A stretch of DNA of 64,000 bases from Rhizobium leucaenae USDA 9039 (GTDB taxonomy: Bacteria; Pseudomonadota; Alphaproteobacteria; Rhizobiales; Rhizobiaceae): the NCBI RefSeq assembly GCF_000426285.1, contig NZ_AUFB01000003.1:124001-188000 (forward strand). The letters are read 5' to 3'. The notes under the pieces were generated by a model. It saw only the letters and a program-made list of their open reading frames with translations, was not told the origin of the DNA and ran no database searches. Position numbers and translations under genes: made by a program. This document shows, piece after piece, positions 16,916 to 25,522 of this stretch (position 1 is its first letter; each line of letters starts with the position of its first letter).

Positions 16916-17821
16916 ATGCTCAAGATTGAAGGAATCGCTGCTTTTGTGGCCGTTGCTGAAGCGGGGTCGATCAGCGAAGCCGCGCGCCGACTGCGGCTGT
17001 CGAAATCCGTCGTCAGCGAGCGGTTGGCGGAGATGGAGAAGACGCTCGGTGCCACGCTGCTGCATCGCACGACTCGTAAGCTGACATTGACGGAGGATGG
17101 TGCCGCTTTCCTGGAGCGCGCGTCGCGGATCGTGCACGACGTGCGGGAGGCGGCGGCCGATCTGGCGAGGCGGCGCGGCACATTGGCTGGCCCTTTGCGC
17201 ATCGCTGCCCCCGTCACCTTCGGCCGCATGCATCTCGGCCCGGCGCTCTATCCTTTTCTGGCCGATCACCCTGAAATCGAACTGACGCTCGATCTCGACG
17301 ACCGGCGTGTCGATGCCTCCTCGGATGGCTATGACGCTATCATCCGCCATGGCCTGATTGCCGACTCACGCCTCGTTGCCTGGAAGCTTGCCCGCAGTCG
17401 CCGCCTTCTCGTGGCGTCGCCGGACTATCTGAGCCGTCACGGCAGGCCCGCTTCGCTATCCGATCTCGAAAACCATCGCGGTATTTTCTACACCAATCGC
17501 GGCGTGGCCGACTGGCGTTTCCAAGGCCCCGATGGCGCTGTCGTTATCCGGGGGAGGCTGGCATTCGGCGTCAACAATGGCGATGTCATCCACGATGCCG
17601 CCGTCGCCGGTTTGGGGCTCGCATTGTTGCCGGTCTTCATTGCAGGCCCGGCGATCGGGGAAGGGCGGCTTGTCGAGATCGACGTCGGCTACTGGCCCGA
17701 ACCAGAGTTCATCTTCATGGCCCATCCCGAGGGGCGCAATCCCTCGGCAAAGCTCAGGGCTATCGCCGACCACCTTAAGAAGATCTTCGGCGATCCGCCC
17801 TATTGGGAACGGGGCAGTTAA
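16916..17821 (+). CDS. LysR-family transcriptional regulator (divergent to SDR gene)
   Basis: A 301-aa LysR protein of the CrgA/DsdC-like group. The helix-turn-helix is at residues about 3-62 (GSISEAARRLRLSKSVVSERL) and the effector domain from about 90, with LRIAAPVTFGRMHLGP at its start. It probably controls the divergent SDR gene at 16032-16796. Its stop codon abuts the 3' end of the next LysR gene with no gap. Confidence 0.88.
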   Translation: MLKIEGIAAFVAVAEAGSISEAARRLRLSKSVVSERLAEMEKTLGATLLHRTTRKLTLTEDGAAFLERASRIVHDVREAAADLARRRGTLAGPLRIAAPVTFGRMHLGPALYPFLADHPEIELTLDLDDRRVDASSDGYDAIIRHGLIADSRLVAWKLARSRRLLVASPDYLSRHGRPASLSDLENHRGIFYTNRGVADWRFQGPDGAVVIRGRLAFGVNNGDVIHDAAVAGLGLALLPVFIAGPAIGEGRLVEIDVGYWPEPEFIFMAHPEGRNPSAKLRAIADHLKKIFGDPPYWERGS

Positions 17822-18697
17822 CTACGCAATCAGGCTCATGAGATTGGCAACGACAGGCGATCGCTGCGCCTTGAGGCTTGCAAGGCCAAGCCGCGCTACG
17901 ACCGGCGGCCCATCGATCTGCCGATAGGCCACGCCGTCGAGCTTGATCTGTGCGATCGAAGCCGGAACGATGGAAACGCCCAAGTTTGCGGCGACGAGAT
18001 TGACGACGGAGGGGATCTGCGGCGCCTCTTGCATCACCACCAGCTCGAAGCCGGCTTCGCGGCAAGCCGCAACGATATCGTCATAGAGGCTGAGCCCCAC
18101 CATGCGGGGGAAGAGAATGAACGGCTCGCCGGCCAGAGCTGCGATCGGCACGCGTTCCTTTTCTGCCAGCGGATGATGCGCGGGCAGCGCGATCAGCATC
18201 GGCTCGTCGGCAAAGCGCTTCAGGCGCACATCCCGCGGGTCTTCCAGGCCCGGCCGGATAAAGGCTGCATCGATCTCGCCGCGCATCAGCCGTTCCATCA
18301 GCGCGTTTGTGTTCATCTCTGTGAGGGACAGCCGCACTTCCGGCCAATGACCTCGAAACTCACGGATGGTTGCCGTGACGATGGTATTGAAGGCGGAAGA
18401 GGCGGTGAAGCCGAGCGCCAGGCGGCCGATTTCACCGCGATTGGCGCGCTGGGCGGCAAGCTTGGCTTTTTCGGCCGCATCAACGGCAGTTTTGGCCTCG
18501 GCGAGAAAAGCCTCTCCCGCCTCTGTCAGTTCCGCCCCATGGGGAACACGGTGAAACAGCATGGCGCCCACCTCATTTTCGAGATCGCGGATCTGCTGGC
18601 TGAGCGGCGGCTGGCCGATGCCGAGTTTGGCGGCGGCGCGGGTGAAATTTCCCGCTTCTGCGAGCGCCAGAAAATAACGGATATGACGCAGCTCCAT
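17822..18697 (-). CDS. LysR-family transcriptional regulator (divergent to MFS gene)
   Basis: A 291-aa LysR regulator starting MELRHIRYFLALAE, the opening of the BenM/CatM-like group that often senses aromatic or organic acids. HTH about residues 1-60, effector domain about 88-290. The ATG at 18697 has GGAG about 6 nt upstream, and I prefer it to an in-frame TTG at 18709. Divergent from the MFS gene at 18794, its likely target. Convergent and adjacent to the preceding LysR gene. Confidence 0.88.
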   Translation of the reverse strand: MELRHIRYFLALAEAGNFTRAAAKLGIGQPPLSQQIRDLENEVGAMLFHRVPHGAELTEAGEAFLAEAKTAVDAAEKAKLAAQRANRGEIGRLALGFTASSAFNTIVTATIREFRGHWPEVRLSLTEMNTNALMERLMRGEIDAAFIRPGLEDPRDVRLKRFADEPMLIALPAHHPLAEKERVPIAALAGEPFILFPRMVGLSLYDDIVAACREAGFELVVMQEAPQIPSVVNLVAANLGVSIVPASIAQIKLDGVAYRQIDGPPVVARLGLASLKAQRSPVVANLMSLIA

Positions 18698-18793
18698 CGC
18701 TATCTCCAAAACATATCGAGATCGTCTGTTCCATATATTGGACTAATGAAGCCGGCCTGACTAGATTTGAGGGCAAGAAAGGTTGTGTGCCCC

Positions 18794-20077
18794 ATGTTCC
18801 GCGCCGCCAGCGAGCAGCAAACCGTTGCCTCCGAAGTCCCCACCCGTCCCGAATTGACGCTCGTCAGGAATGAGCCGCCGACCGGGGCTCGCCAATTCCT
18901 CACGCGCGGCACCCCTGCTTTCCGCCGCGCCACCCTTGCGCTGTTTCTCTCTGGTTTTGCCACCTTCTCGCTGCTCTATTGTGTGCAGCCGCTGATGCCG
19001 ATCTTCTCAGAGGATTTCGGTGTCACGCCGGCCGCAAGTTCGCTCTCGCTGTCGCTTTCGACGGGCTTTTTGGCTTTTGCGATCTTCGGTGCCGCTGCCG
19101 TTTCCGAAAGCTTAGGCCGTCGCAGCCTGATGTTCATATCGCTGCTGGGCGCTGCAATTTGTACGCTCGTCTGCGCAGTGTCGCCGAGCTGGCATATGCT
19201 GCTCGTCGTCCGTGCGCTCGAAGGCTTCCTTCTGGGCGGCGTACCGGCTGTCGCCATGACCTATCTCGCCGAAGAAATCGAGCCGCGCGGCCTTGGTGGC
19301 GCCATGGGTCTTTATATTGCCGGCAACGCCTTCGGCGGCATGGCCGGTCGCGTGGTCACGGGTACGATCGCCGAACTTCTGAGCTGGCGGCCGGCGCTGG
19401 CCGCCGTCGGCATTCTCGGCCTGATCGCAGCCATCGGCTTCCTCTATCTTCTGCCGCCATCGCGCAATTTCACCCCGCGTAGGGGATTCGATGCCGCCTT
19501 CCACCTGAAGGCCTGGGGCGGCCATTTCCGCAACCCGGCGCTGCCGCTGCTCTTTGCCATCGGCTTTCTCGTCATGGGCTCGTTCGTCACAGTCTACAAT
19601 TATGCCGGTTTCCGCCTCGTCGCCGACCCCTATGATCTCAGCCAGACAGAACTCGGCCTGATCTTCACCGCCTATCTCTTCGGCATCATCGCGTCCTGGG
19701 CCGCGGGTCTGCTCGGCGACCGCATCGGTCATTTCGTCGTGCTGCCGGTAGGCGTGCTGATTGCGGCGCTCGGTGCAGCGGTGACGCTGTCCAGTTCCCT
19801 GCCGCTCATCATCCTGGGCATCGTTCTGGTGACGATCGGCTTCTTCATGACCCATTCCGTCGCCAGCGCGCTGGTGGGACGGCTTGCCTGCGACTTCAAG
19901 GGACACGCCTCCTCACTCTACCTGCTCGCCTATTACCTCGGCTCCAGCATTGCCGGCTCGGTCGGTGGCTATTTCTGGCTTGCCGATGGCTGGAATGCCG
20001 TGATTGCCTTCATCCTCGTCATGCTGGCAATGTGTCTCGTCAGCGCCCTTGCCGTTGCCAGACTGGCGCGTCGTTAA
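18794..20077 (+). CDS. MFS transporter, YnfM-like
   Basis: A 427-aa major facilitator protein with 12 predicted membrane segments and a soluble N-terminal tail of about 40 residues. QPLMPIFSEDFGV in helix 1 and ESLGRRSLMF in the 2-3 loop match the YnfM/AraJ-like proton antiporters that export small metabolites. The ATG at 18794 is chosen; weaker GTG/TTG starts lie upstream. It is followed after 14 bp by the frameshifted VOC gene. Probably controlled by the divergent LysR gene at 17822-18697. Confidence 0.87.
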   Translation: MFRAASEQQTVASEVPTRPELTLVRNEPPTGARQFLTRGTPAFRRATLALFLSGFATFSLLYCVQPLMPIFSEDFGVTPAASSLSLSLSTGFLAFAIFGAAAVSESLGRRSLMFISLLGAAICTLVCAVSPSWHMLLVVRALEGFLLGGVPAVAMTYLAEEIEPRGLGGAMGLYIAGNAFGGMAGRVVTGTIAELLSWRPALAAVGILGLIAAIGFLYLLPPSRNFTPRRGFDAAFHLKAWGGHFRNPALPLLFAIGFLVMGSFVTVYNYAGFRLVADPYDLSQTELGLIFTAYLFGIIASWAAGLLGDRIGHFVVLPVGVLIAALGAAVTLSSSLPLIILGIVLVTIGFFMTHSVASALVGRLACDFKGHASSLYLLAYYLGSSIAGSVGGYFWLADGWNAVIAFILVMLAMCLVSALAVARLARR

Positions 20078-20091
20078 GGCCGGAGGCCGTC

Positions 20092-20477
<386 letters not shown>

Positions 20478-20563
20478 GATGATACAGCTCCATACGGATT
20501 GTTTCTTATCAGGCTTGCCTCTGAACGCGGCTGCTTGACTCCCGAATTTTTTGGCCTATATTA

Positions 20564-20591
20564 AACCAATAAGTTAATTAACTTTCTGGTT
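20564..20591. promoter_or_regulatory. 28-bp palindromic ArsR operator candidate
   Basis: AACCA and TGGTT flank the perfect 12-bp palindrome AGTTAATTAACT, all centred on one point (20577.5). It lies 11 bp before the ArsR start codon, over the probable promoter, so autorepression is expected. Confidence 0.6.
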
Positions 20592-20602
20592 TATAAAGCC
20601 GC

Positions 20603-20944
20603 ATGGACACATTAAGCATTACCCTCTCGGCCCTTGCCGATCCGACCCGCCGGGCGATCCTGGCGCGGCTGGCCACCGGGGAGGCGTCTGTCTCTGAACT
20701 GGCCGAACCCTTCGACATGTCGCTGGTCGCTGTCTCCAAGCATCTGAAGGTGCTGGAAAAGGCCGGGCTGATCTCGAAGGGGAGGGAAGCGCAATGGCGG
20801 CCTTGCCGGCTGGAGCCGAAGCCGCTGCGGCAGGTCGATGACTGGCTGGAGAGCTACCGTCAGTTCTGGAACGACAACCTCGATCGCCTGGAATCTTACG
20901 CGGAACTATTGCAAAAGGGAGGAAAGAATGACCCCGGCAACTGA
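20603..20944 (+). CDS. ArsR-family transcriptional repressor
   Basis: A 113-aa winged-helix protein. LADPTRRAILARLA (residues 11-24) and SLVAVSKHLKVLEKAGL (about 40-56) are the ArsR core and recognition helix. No metal-binding ELCVC-type motif is seen, so it belongs to the non-metal group that usually precedes SRPBCC/AHSA1 genes. Its 3' end overlaps the SRPBCC gene by 17 bp, and a GFA gene follows: one operon. A 28-bp palindrome lies immediately upstream. Confidence 0.92.
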   Translation: MDTLSITLSALADPTRRAILARLATGEASVSELAEPFDMSLVAVSKHLKVLEKAGLISKGREAQWRPCRLEPKPLRQVDDWLESYRQFWNDNLDRLESYAELLQKGGKNDPGN

Positions 20945-21410
20945 GGGCAGCAGCATGCGGCCGCCGCGCGAGATCGTGCCGACCCGCGATATTGCCGCGC
21001 CGCGCGCGCTGCTTTTTCGCCTCTGGACCGAGCCGGAACATCTGATGCGCTGGTGGGGGCCGCAGAACATGACGGCGCCATTCGTCTCCGTCGACCTTCG
21101 CGAAGGCGGCGCTTGGCGGCACTGCATTTTGACACCAGAGGGGAGGGAATATTGGAGCCACGGGCGCTATCTGGAGATCGTCCCGCCCGAGCGCCTCGTC
21201 TTCACCTTCGCCTGGGAAAATCTGGATGGAAAATCCGGCCACTCGATGCAGGTGACCGTGGAATTTCAAGAGCTTGGCGAGAAGACACGCCTCATCTTCC
21301 GCAAGGTCGAACTGCCCGACGACACCGAACTGAGATTGCAGACCGGCGGCTGGGAGCAGGCCCTCGACAAATACGTCGCTTACGCAGAAGCCACCTCAAG
21401 GGAAGGATGA
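20928..21410 (+). CDS. SRPBCC / AHSA1-domain protein
   Basis: A 160-aa helix-grip fold protein (activator of Hsp90 ATPase homologue 1-like). Typical features are PRALLFRLWTEPEHLMRWWGP near the N-terminus, REGGAWRH in the middle and GGWEQALDKYVAY at the C-terminus. The ATG at 20928 has GGGAGGA 4 nt upstream and lies inside the arsR gene, indicating translational coupling. Proteins of this pairing bind small hydrophobic ligands; the ligand is unknown. Confidence 0.9.
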   Translation: MTPATEGSSMRPPREIVPTRDIAAPRALLFRLWTEPEHLMRWWGPQNMTAPFVSVDLREGGAWRHCILTPEGREYWSHGRYLEIVPPERLVFTFAWENLDGKSGHSMQVTVEFQELGEKTRLIFRKVELPDDTELRLQTGGWEQALDKYVAYAEATSREG

Positions 21411-21415
21411 GAGTG

Positions 21416-21820
21416 ATGAAGAAGACCTATCATGGAAGCTGCCATTGCGGCGCTGTCGCTTATGAAGCTGATCTCGATCTGCAGGGCGGCACCTTCAAAT
21501 GCAACTGCTCGATCTGCAGGAAAAAACGCAATTGGCTGGCCGTCGCCACGCCAGCAGATTTCCGCCTGACCTCGGGCGAGGACAGCATCGGCGAATATCA
21601 ATTCGGCCCGCGCATCCTGCATCATCTCTTCTGCAAGAATTGCGGCATCAGTTCCTTCAACTGGGGTGAAAATCCGGCACTCGGCGGCAAATTCTACGCA
21701 ATCAGCATTAGCTGCTTGGACGATGCCACAGACGAAGAACTCGCCGCCCTTCCGGTCGGCTATTTCGACGGTCGCGACGATCGCTTTGATCGTGCGCCGG
21801 AGGAAACGCGCTATCTTTAG
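21416..21820 (+). CDS. GFA-family (glutathione-dependent formaldehyde-activating-like) zinc protein
   Basis: A 134-aa protein with the GFA zinc-site cysteines: CHCGA (about residues 9-13), CNCSIC (about 31-36) and FCKNCG (about 69-74). Some members bind S-hydroxymethyl glutathione adducts, but a general catalytic role is not established. Third gene of the arsR-SRPBCC-GFA operon. The ATG at 21416 gives better spacing to GGATGAGAG than the ATG at 21407. Its stop codon overlaps the convergent vapC stop by 3 bp. Confidence 0.88.
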   Translation: MKKTYHGSCHCGAVAYEADLDLQGGTFKCNCSICRKKRNWLAVATPADFRLTSGEDSIGEYQFGPRILHHLFCKNCGISSFNWGENPALGGKFYAISISCLDDATDEELAALPVGYFDGRDDRFDRAPEETRYL

Positions 21821-22219
21821 GCGTTGGGCAAGGGCTCCCAGTCTTCGAAACGCAGCTTTTGAACGCGTTGAAACTCTCTGACGTTGTGCGTTATCAGGAT
21901 CAGATCGCGGGCGACTGCCTGACCCGCGATCAAAACATCATAGACACCAATCGGCGTGCCGAGAGAAGCAAGTTCAGCGCGAATTTCGCCGGCCATCCTG
22001 GCATCTTCTCTGTCGAAATTCAGCGTTTCAAATTGCAATGCCTCGACACGCGCTAGATTGTCGACAGCGCGCTGGCCCTTGTAGGCACCATAAAACAGCT
22101 CATGCGCGACGATGGCCGGAATGGCGAAATCCTGGCTTATGTCTGCGAAGCTCACTCACGAAGCCGGGATGTCCTTTCATCAAAGCGATGACGGCATTGC
22201 TGTCGAGCAGGTATTTCAC
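21817..22219 (-). pseudogene. vapC: VapC-type PIN-domain toxin gene with a frameshift
   Basis: Starts with GTG at 22219 overlapping the antitoxin stop (GTGA). The first frame gives KYLLDSNAVIALMKGHPG ... RRHKP, which holds the first PIN Asp. The frame then shifts near 22140 and continues as DFAIPAIVAHELFYGAYKG, then GVYDVLIAGQA and LITHNVREF, which hold the remaining acidic residues. One extra base (or two missing) separates the halves, so no complete ribonuclease can be made as read. Either the toxin is inactivated or the base is a sequencing error. Confidence 0.8.
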
Positions 22220-22458
22220 TTGAAGATATCCAGCTCAGGGCGTTGCTGCTCTGCAGGCTGCTCGGTCGCAGCCTCCGCGAAGTCTTGATCGACCGGCCCT
22301 GTCACGGCCTCCAGCCAATCCCAATCTTCGGCGATCGGTTCAAGAATGATTGCTTTCCCCTGCCGCCGGATGCGCACTTCTTCGCCGTCGACGCGGAATT
22401 CCTTGGGCAAGCGCACGGCCTGCGAGCGGCCGGACCAGAAGATTTTTGCGGTGTCCAT
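22216..22458 (-). CDS. vapB: VapB-type antitoxin (AbrB/SpoVT fold)
   Basis: An 80-aa protein beginning MDTAKIFWSGRSQAVRLP, the swapped-hairpin AbrB DNA-binding domain of VapB antitoxins. The acidic C-terminal half (residues about 45-80) would wrap the toxin. The ATG at 22458 is chosen over extended in-frame starts. Its stop codon overlaps the vapC start (GTGA), so the pair is translationally coupled. Autoregulation of the operon is expected from the family. Confidence 0.9.
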   Translation of the reverse strand: MDTAKIFWSGRSQAVRLPKEFRVDGEEVRIRRQGKAIILEPIAEDWDWLEAVTGPVDQDFAEAATEQPAEQQRPELDIFK

Positions 22459-22524
22459 GCCATAACTCCTTTGAGATATGACATTGATATATAGCATGTT
22501 GAGTGGCGATTTCAATTCGCGGCG

Positions 22525-23199
22525 TTACGAGGCCGCCTTTGTCGCCAGCCAGATGACGTGTCGGGCACCCGTCTTGCCATTGGCGCGCGTATTGACTGCT
22601 TCGGCCGCGAAACCGCTGTCGCTCAGCCGTCTCGTGAAGTCCCGGTCGGGACCGGAAGACCAGACCGCCAGCACGCCGCCAGGACGCAACGCATCGCGCG
22701 CCGCCTTCAAGCCCCGATAGTCATAGAGACCGTCATTGGCCTCTGACGTGATGCCATCAGGGCCGTTGTCGACGTCGAGCAGGATGGCGTCGTATGTCCC
22801 CTTGCGGGCGCGGATGAGCGGACGCACATCGCCTTCGTGGATGGCGACGCGCGGGTCGTCGAGGCAACTGTCGAAAACCGGTGCCATCGGCCCGCGGGCC
22901 CATGAAACGACGGCTGGAACAAGCTCCGCAACCGTGACCTTGGCGTCCGCACCGAGTTCGCCGAGGGCCGCGCGCAAGGTAAATCCCATGCCAAGGCCGC
23001 CGATCAATATATGCGGCGCCTTCTGCCCTTTGATCTTCTCGCAGGAGAGCGTCGCAAGCGCGCGCTCAGAGCCGCTCAACCGGCTGTTCATCAGCTCGTT
23101 GGTGCCGAGCATGATGGAAAATTCCTGACCGCGCTGTTTCAAGCGCAGCTCGCCGCCACCGGGGATTTTCGCAGTGTCGAGCAAGGTCCAGGGGATCAC
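22525..23199 (-). CDS. Spermidine synthase-like (aminopropyltransferase-fold) protein
   Basis: A 224-aa Rossmann-fold protein of the polyamine aminopropyltransferase / SAM-methyltransferase class. Seen: LIGGLGMGFTLRAAL (cofactor loop), VTVAELVPAVVSWAR (acidic residue after beta-2), HEGDVRP and DAILLDVDNGPDG (active-site loop). The usual N-terminal tetramerisation beta-domain of SpeE is short. The GTG at 23199 has GGAG 7 nt upstream. True polyamine synthesis is unproven. It lies downstream of the ergothioneine-type operon, separated by about 120 bp that include a repeat remnant. Confidence 0.78.
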   Translation of the reverse strand: MIPWTLLDTAKIPGGGELRLKQRGQEFSIMLGTNELMNSRLSGSERALATLSCEKIKGQKAPHILIGGLGMGFTLRAALGELGADAKVTVAELVPAVVSWARGPMAPVFDSCLDDPRVAIHEGDVRPLIRARKGTYDAILLDVDNGPDGITSEANDGLYDYRGLKAARDALRPGGVLAVWSSGPDRDFTRRLSDSGFAAEAVNTRANGKTGARHVIWLATKAAS

Positions 23200-23207
23200 G
23201 GGCACTC

Positions 23208-23262
23208 TCCAAAGCAATTCCAAGAAAAATGCGTGAACCGCTTTCCGCCCGGAATTGCGTGT
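23208..23262. repeat. Dispersed intergenic repeat, family B, partial copy
   Basis: AAAGCAATTCCAAGAAAAATGCG ... CCGCTTTCCGCCCGGAATTGCG follows the first half of the elements at 6825 and 58822, without the terminal TAGAGCGG/CCGCTCTA inverted repeat. It is probably a degenerate copy and lies between the hutU-like and aminopropyltransferase-like genes. Confidence 0.5.
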
Positions 23263-23323
23263 AAACAGGTCGTTTCGAATTGCCCGGGACAATAGTCTCT
23301 CGAAGCCGCTAAGAACAGATCCC

Positions 23324-24985
23324 CTATCCGAGACGGATATAGGGCACATCTTTTTTCGCAACTTCGTCCAGCGCTTCCTCATAGCCGGCATCGGCATAGC
23401 GTATGACGCCAAGGGCGGTGTCGTTGGTCAGCGCGTGATCGAGCCGTTCATCGGCGGCAGCCGTGCCGTCGGCGACCACGGTGACGCCGCAGCTCGTCAT
23501 ATAACCGGCATAGCCGCCGCCGCCAGAATGGATGACGACGAGATCGGCCATGGACGAGCAGAGCATCATGGCGTCGATCAGCGGCCAGTCGGCGATCGCG
23601 TCGGAGCCGTCCTTCATGCGTTCGGTCATGATGTTCGGATGCGCCATGGCGCCGGCATCGAGATGGTCGCGCGAAAAGGCGATCGGGGCTTTCAGCTCGC
23701 CGCTTGCCACAAGCTCGTTGACGCGGCGGGCAAGCGCAGTGCGCTCGCCATGGCCAAGCCAAGCGATGCGCGCCGGCAGCCCTTCGAAGGGCACATGCTG
23801 GCGGGCAAGGCGGATCCAGTTGGTGATGATCTTATTGTCGGGGAACATTTCCAGCAGCAGATCGTCGATACGGGCGACATCGCTTTCCTCGCCCGAAAGC
23901 GCCATCCAGCGGAACGGGCCGATGGCGCGGCAGAAGAGCGGTCTGAGGTAAGCTTCGGTAAAGATCGGGATATCGAAGGCATTGGCGACGCCGCCTTCCT
24001 TCGCCTGGGTGCGGATGAGGTTGCCGTTGTCGAAGACTTCGGAGCCTTGTCTCTGGAAGTCCAGCATTGCCTTCACGTGCTCGACGATCGAGGCGCGGCT
24101 GGCTGCCATGAGCTGGCCCTGGCCATCGTCGCGCAAATCCCGAACCTGTTGTAGGCTCATGCCCTTCGGCACGTAGCCATAGACGAGATCGTGGGCCGAG
24201 GTCTGATCGGTGACGATATCGGGCACGATGCCGCGGCGTGCAATCTCGGGATAGATCTCGGCCGCATTGCCGACGAGCCCGACGGAAAGCGCCCGCTTCT
24301 CCTTGACGGCTGCATCGATCATCGCCAGCGCGGAATCGAGATCGGGCGCGATCTCCTGCAGATAGCCGATGTCCTGGCGCTTCCTGGCGCGCTCCGCATC
24401 GATGTCGACGCAGAGGATTGCGGCCCCCGCCATGCGTCCAGCGAGCGGCTGCGCGCCGCCCATGCCGCCGAGACCGGCTGTCAGCACGAAACGGCCGAAG
24501 AGATCGCCGCCAAAGCGGCGCTCGGCGATGCGCATGAAGATTTCATAGGTGCCCTGGATGACGCCCTGGCTGCCGATATACTGCCAGGCGCCAGCGGTGA
24601 GCCCACCCCAGCAGATCAGGCCCTTGCGCTGCAGCTCGTAGAAGACCTCGGCCTTCGCCCATTGCCCGACGATGTTGCAGTTCGCCATGATGACGAGCGG
24701 CGCCTTGTCATGGGTGCGGATGAGGCCGATCGGCTTGCCGGACTGAATGAGCAGCGTCTGGTTCTCATCCATTTCGATCAGCGCCTTCACGATGCCCTTG
24801 TGCGCTGCCCAATTGCGGGCTGCCTTGCCGAGGGCTGCGTAGACGACGAGATTATCCGGATCTTCGCCGACCGAAAGCACGTTTTCGAGCAAGCGCAGCA
24901 GGGCCTCCTGCCGCCAGCCTTTGGCACGCAGCTCCGGGCCGCCCGGGATAGGGAATTTCGGGTGACGTGGATTGGCTTTCGGCAT
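23324..24985 (-). CDS. Urocanate hydratase homologue, probably thiourocanate hydratase
   Basis: A 553-aa NAD-dependent hydratase of the HutU family: GLGGMGGAQPLA, the family's nucleotide-binding segment, and the C-terminal NDTALGVIRYADAGYE are clear. Two otherwise conserved stretches differ from housekeeping HutU as I know it: IHSGGGGYAGYMTS (about residues 485-498; HutU has a HHGGGVG-type loop) and MANCNIVGQWA. With a lyase lacking the MIO triad, a DUF917 desulfurase and hydantoin-ring enzymes upstream, and no hutI, hutG or hutC, hydration of thiourocanate is the better reading. Last enzyme gene of the 23.3-30.9 kb operon, separated from the tfoX-like gene by a palindromic repeat. Confidence 0.85.
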   Translation of the reverse strand: MPKANPRHPKFPIPGGPELRAKGWRQEALLRLLENVLSVGEDPDNLVVYAALGKAARNWAAHKGIVKALIEMDENQTLLIQSGKPIGLIRTHDKAPLVIMANCNIVGQWAKAEVFYELQRKGLICWGGLTAGAWQYIGSQGVIQGTYEIFMRIAERRFGGDLFGRFVLTAGLGGMGGAQPLAGRMAGAAILCVDIDAERARKRQDIGYLQEIAPDLDSALAMIDAAVKEKRALSVGLVGNAAEIYPEIARRGIVPDIVTDQTSAHDLVYGYVPKGMSLQQVRDLRDDGQGQLMAASRASIVEHVKAMLDFQRQGSEVFDNGNLIRTQAKEGGVANAFDIPIFTEAYLRPLFCRAIGPFRWMALSGEESDVARIDDLLLEMFPDNKIITNWIRLARQHVPFEGLPARIAWLGHGERTALARRVNELVASGELKAPIAFSRDHLDAGAMAHPNIMTERMKDGSDAIADWPLIDAMMLCSSMADLVVIHSGGGGYAGYMTSCGVTVVADGTAAADERLDHALTNDTALGVIRYADAGYEEALDEVAKKDVPYIRLG

Positions 24986-25013
24986 GGTCTGATCCTTGTG
25001 TTTGGTGGTCTCC

Positions 25014-25162
25014 CTTCTCCCCTCGGGGAGAAGGTGGCCCGAAGGGTCGGATGAGGGGGCCGGCTCGGCATATGCCGTCTTCGCTTGCCGCTCAGACGCT
25101 CGCTCCTTTGTCGCTCACCCCCTCATCTGTCCTGACGGACATCTTCTCCCCGAGGGGAGAAG
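25014..25162. repeat. RIME-like palindromic intergenic element, family A, copy 1
   Basis: Two hairpins with identical 9-bp arms (CTTCTCCCC / GGGGAGAAG at 25014-25033 and 25143-25162) flank an inner inverted pair (GATGAGGGGG, CCCCCTCATC). The layout fits the rhizobial RIME type. It lies inside the ergothioneine-type operon, between the tfoX-like and hutU-like genes, and could modulate downstream expression or message stability. Confidence 0.75.
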
Positions 25163-25174
25163 AGGAAAACTCGT

Positions 25175-25504
25175 TCACTTCGGCGACAGAGCCTCAACGA
25201 AATCCAACGCGGCCAAGAGCAGTCTTTTGCGCAGCATGTCGTTGCCATAGGCTTCCGGCCCGGCGCGCACCCATCCCTGCATTTCGCGGCCGCCTGACAG
25301 CATGGGTTTGATATCACGCTGCTCCAGCGCCCAGGCATCATTGCCCTTGCCAAGGCGGATCAGCATGCCGTCGTCGCGGGCGCCGCAAAGCAAGTTGCCG
25401 TTGAGCAGAAGGGCCCAGCCCCCGAACATCGTTTTTTCGCTGAGGCCCGGCCGTTGCCCGATTTCTTCTTTCAGCAATTCCTCAAGACCTGCGTCGCGTG
25501 CCAT
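25175..25504 (-). CDS. TfoX N-terminal-domain protein
   Basis: A 109-aa protein consisting of the TfoX/Sxy N-terminal domain. Seen: EKTMFGGWALLLNGNLLCGA (residues about 23-42), MLIRLGKG, and GWVRAGPEAYG near the C-terminus. Sxy regulates competence genes in gammaproteobacteria; the role of these short alphaproteobacterial versions is unknown. It starts 18 bp after the DUF917 gene on the same strand, so it is probably co-transcribed, but a metabolic link is not evident. Confidence 0.85.
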   Translation of the reverse strand: MARDAGLEELLKEEIGQRPGLSEKTMFGGWALLLNGNLLCGARDDGMLIRLGKGNDAWALEQRDIKPMLSGGREMQGWVRAGPEAYGNDMLRKRLLLAALDFVEALSPK

Positions 25505-25522
25505 TGTCTTCTCCCGGTGCTG

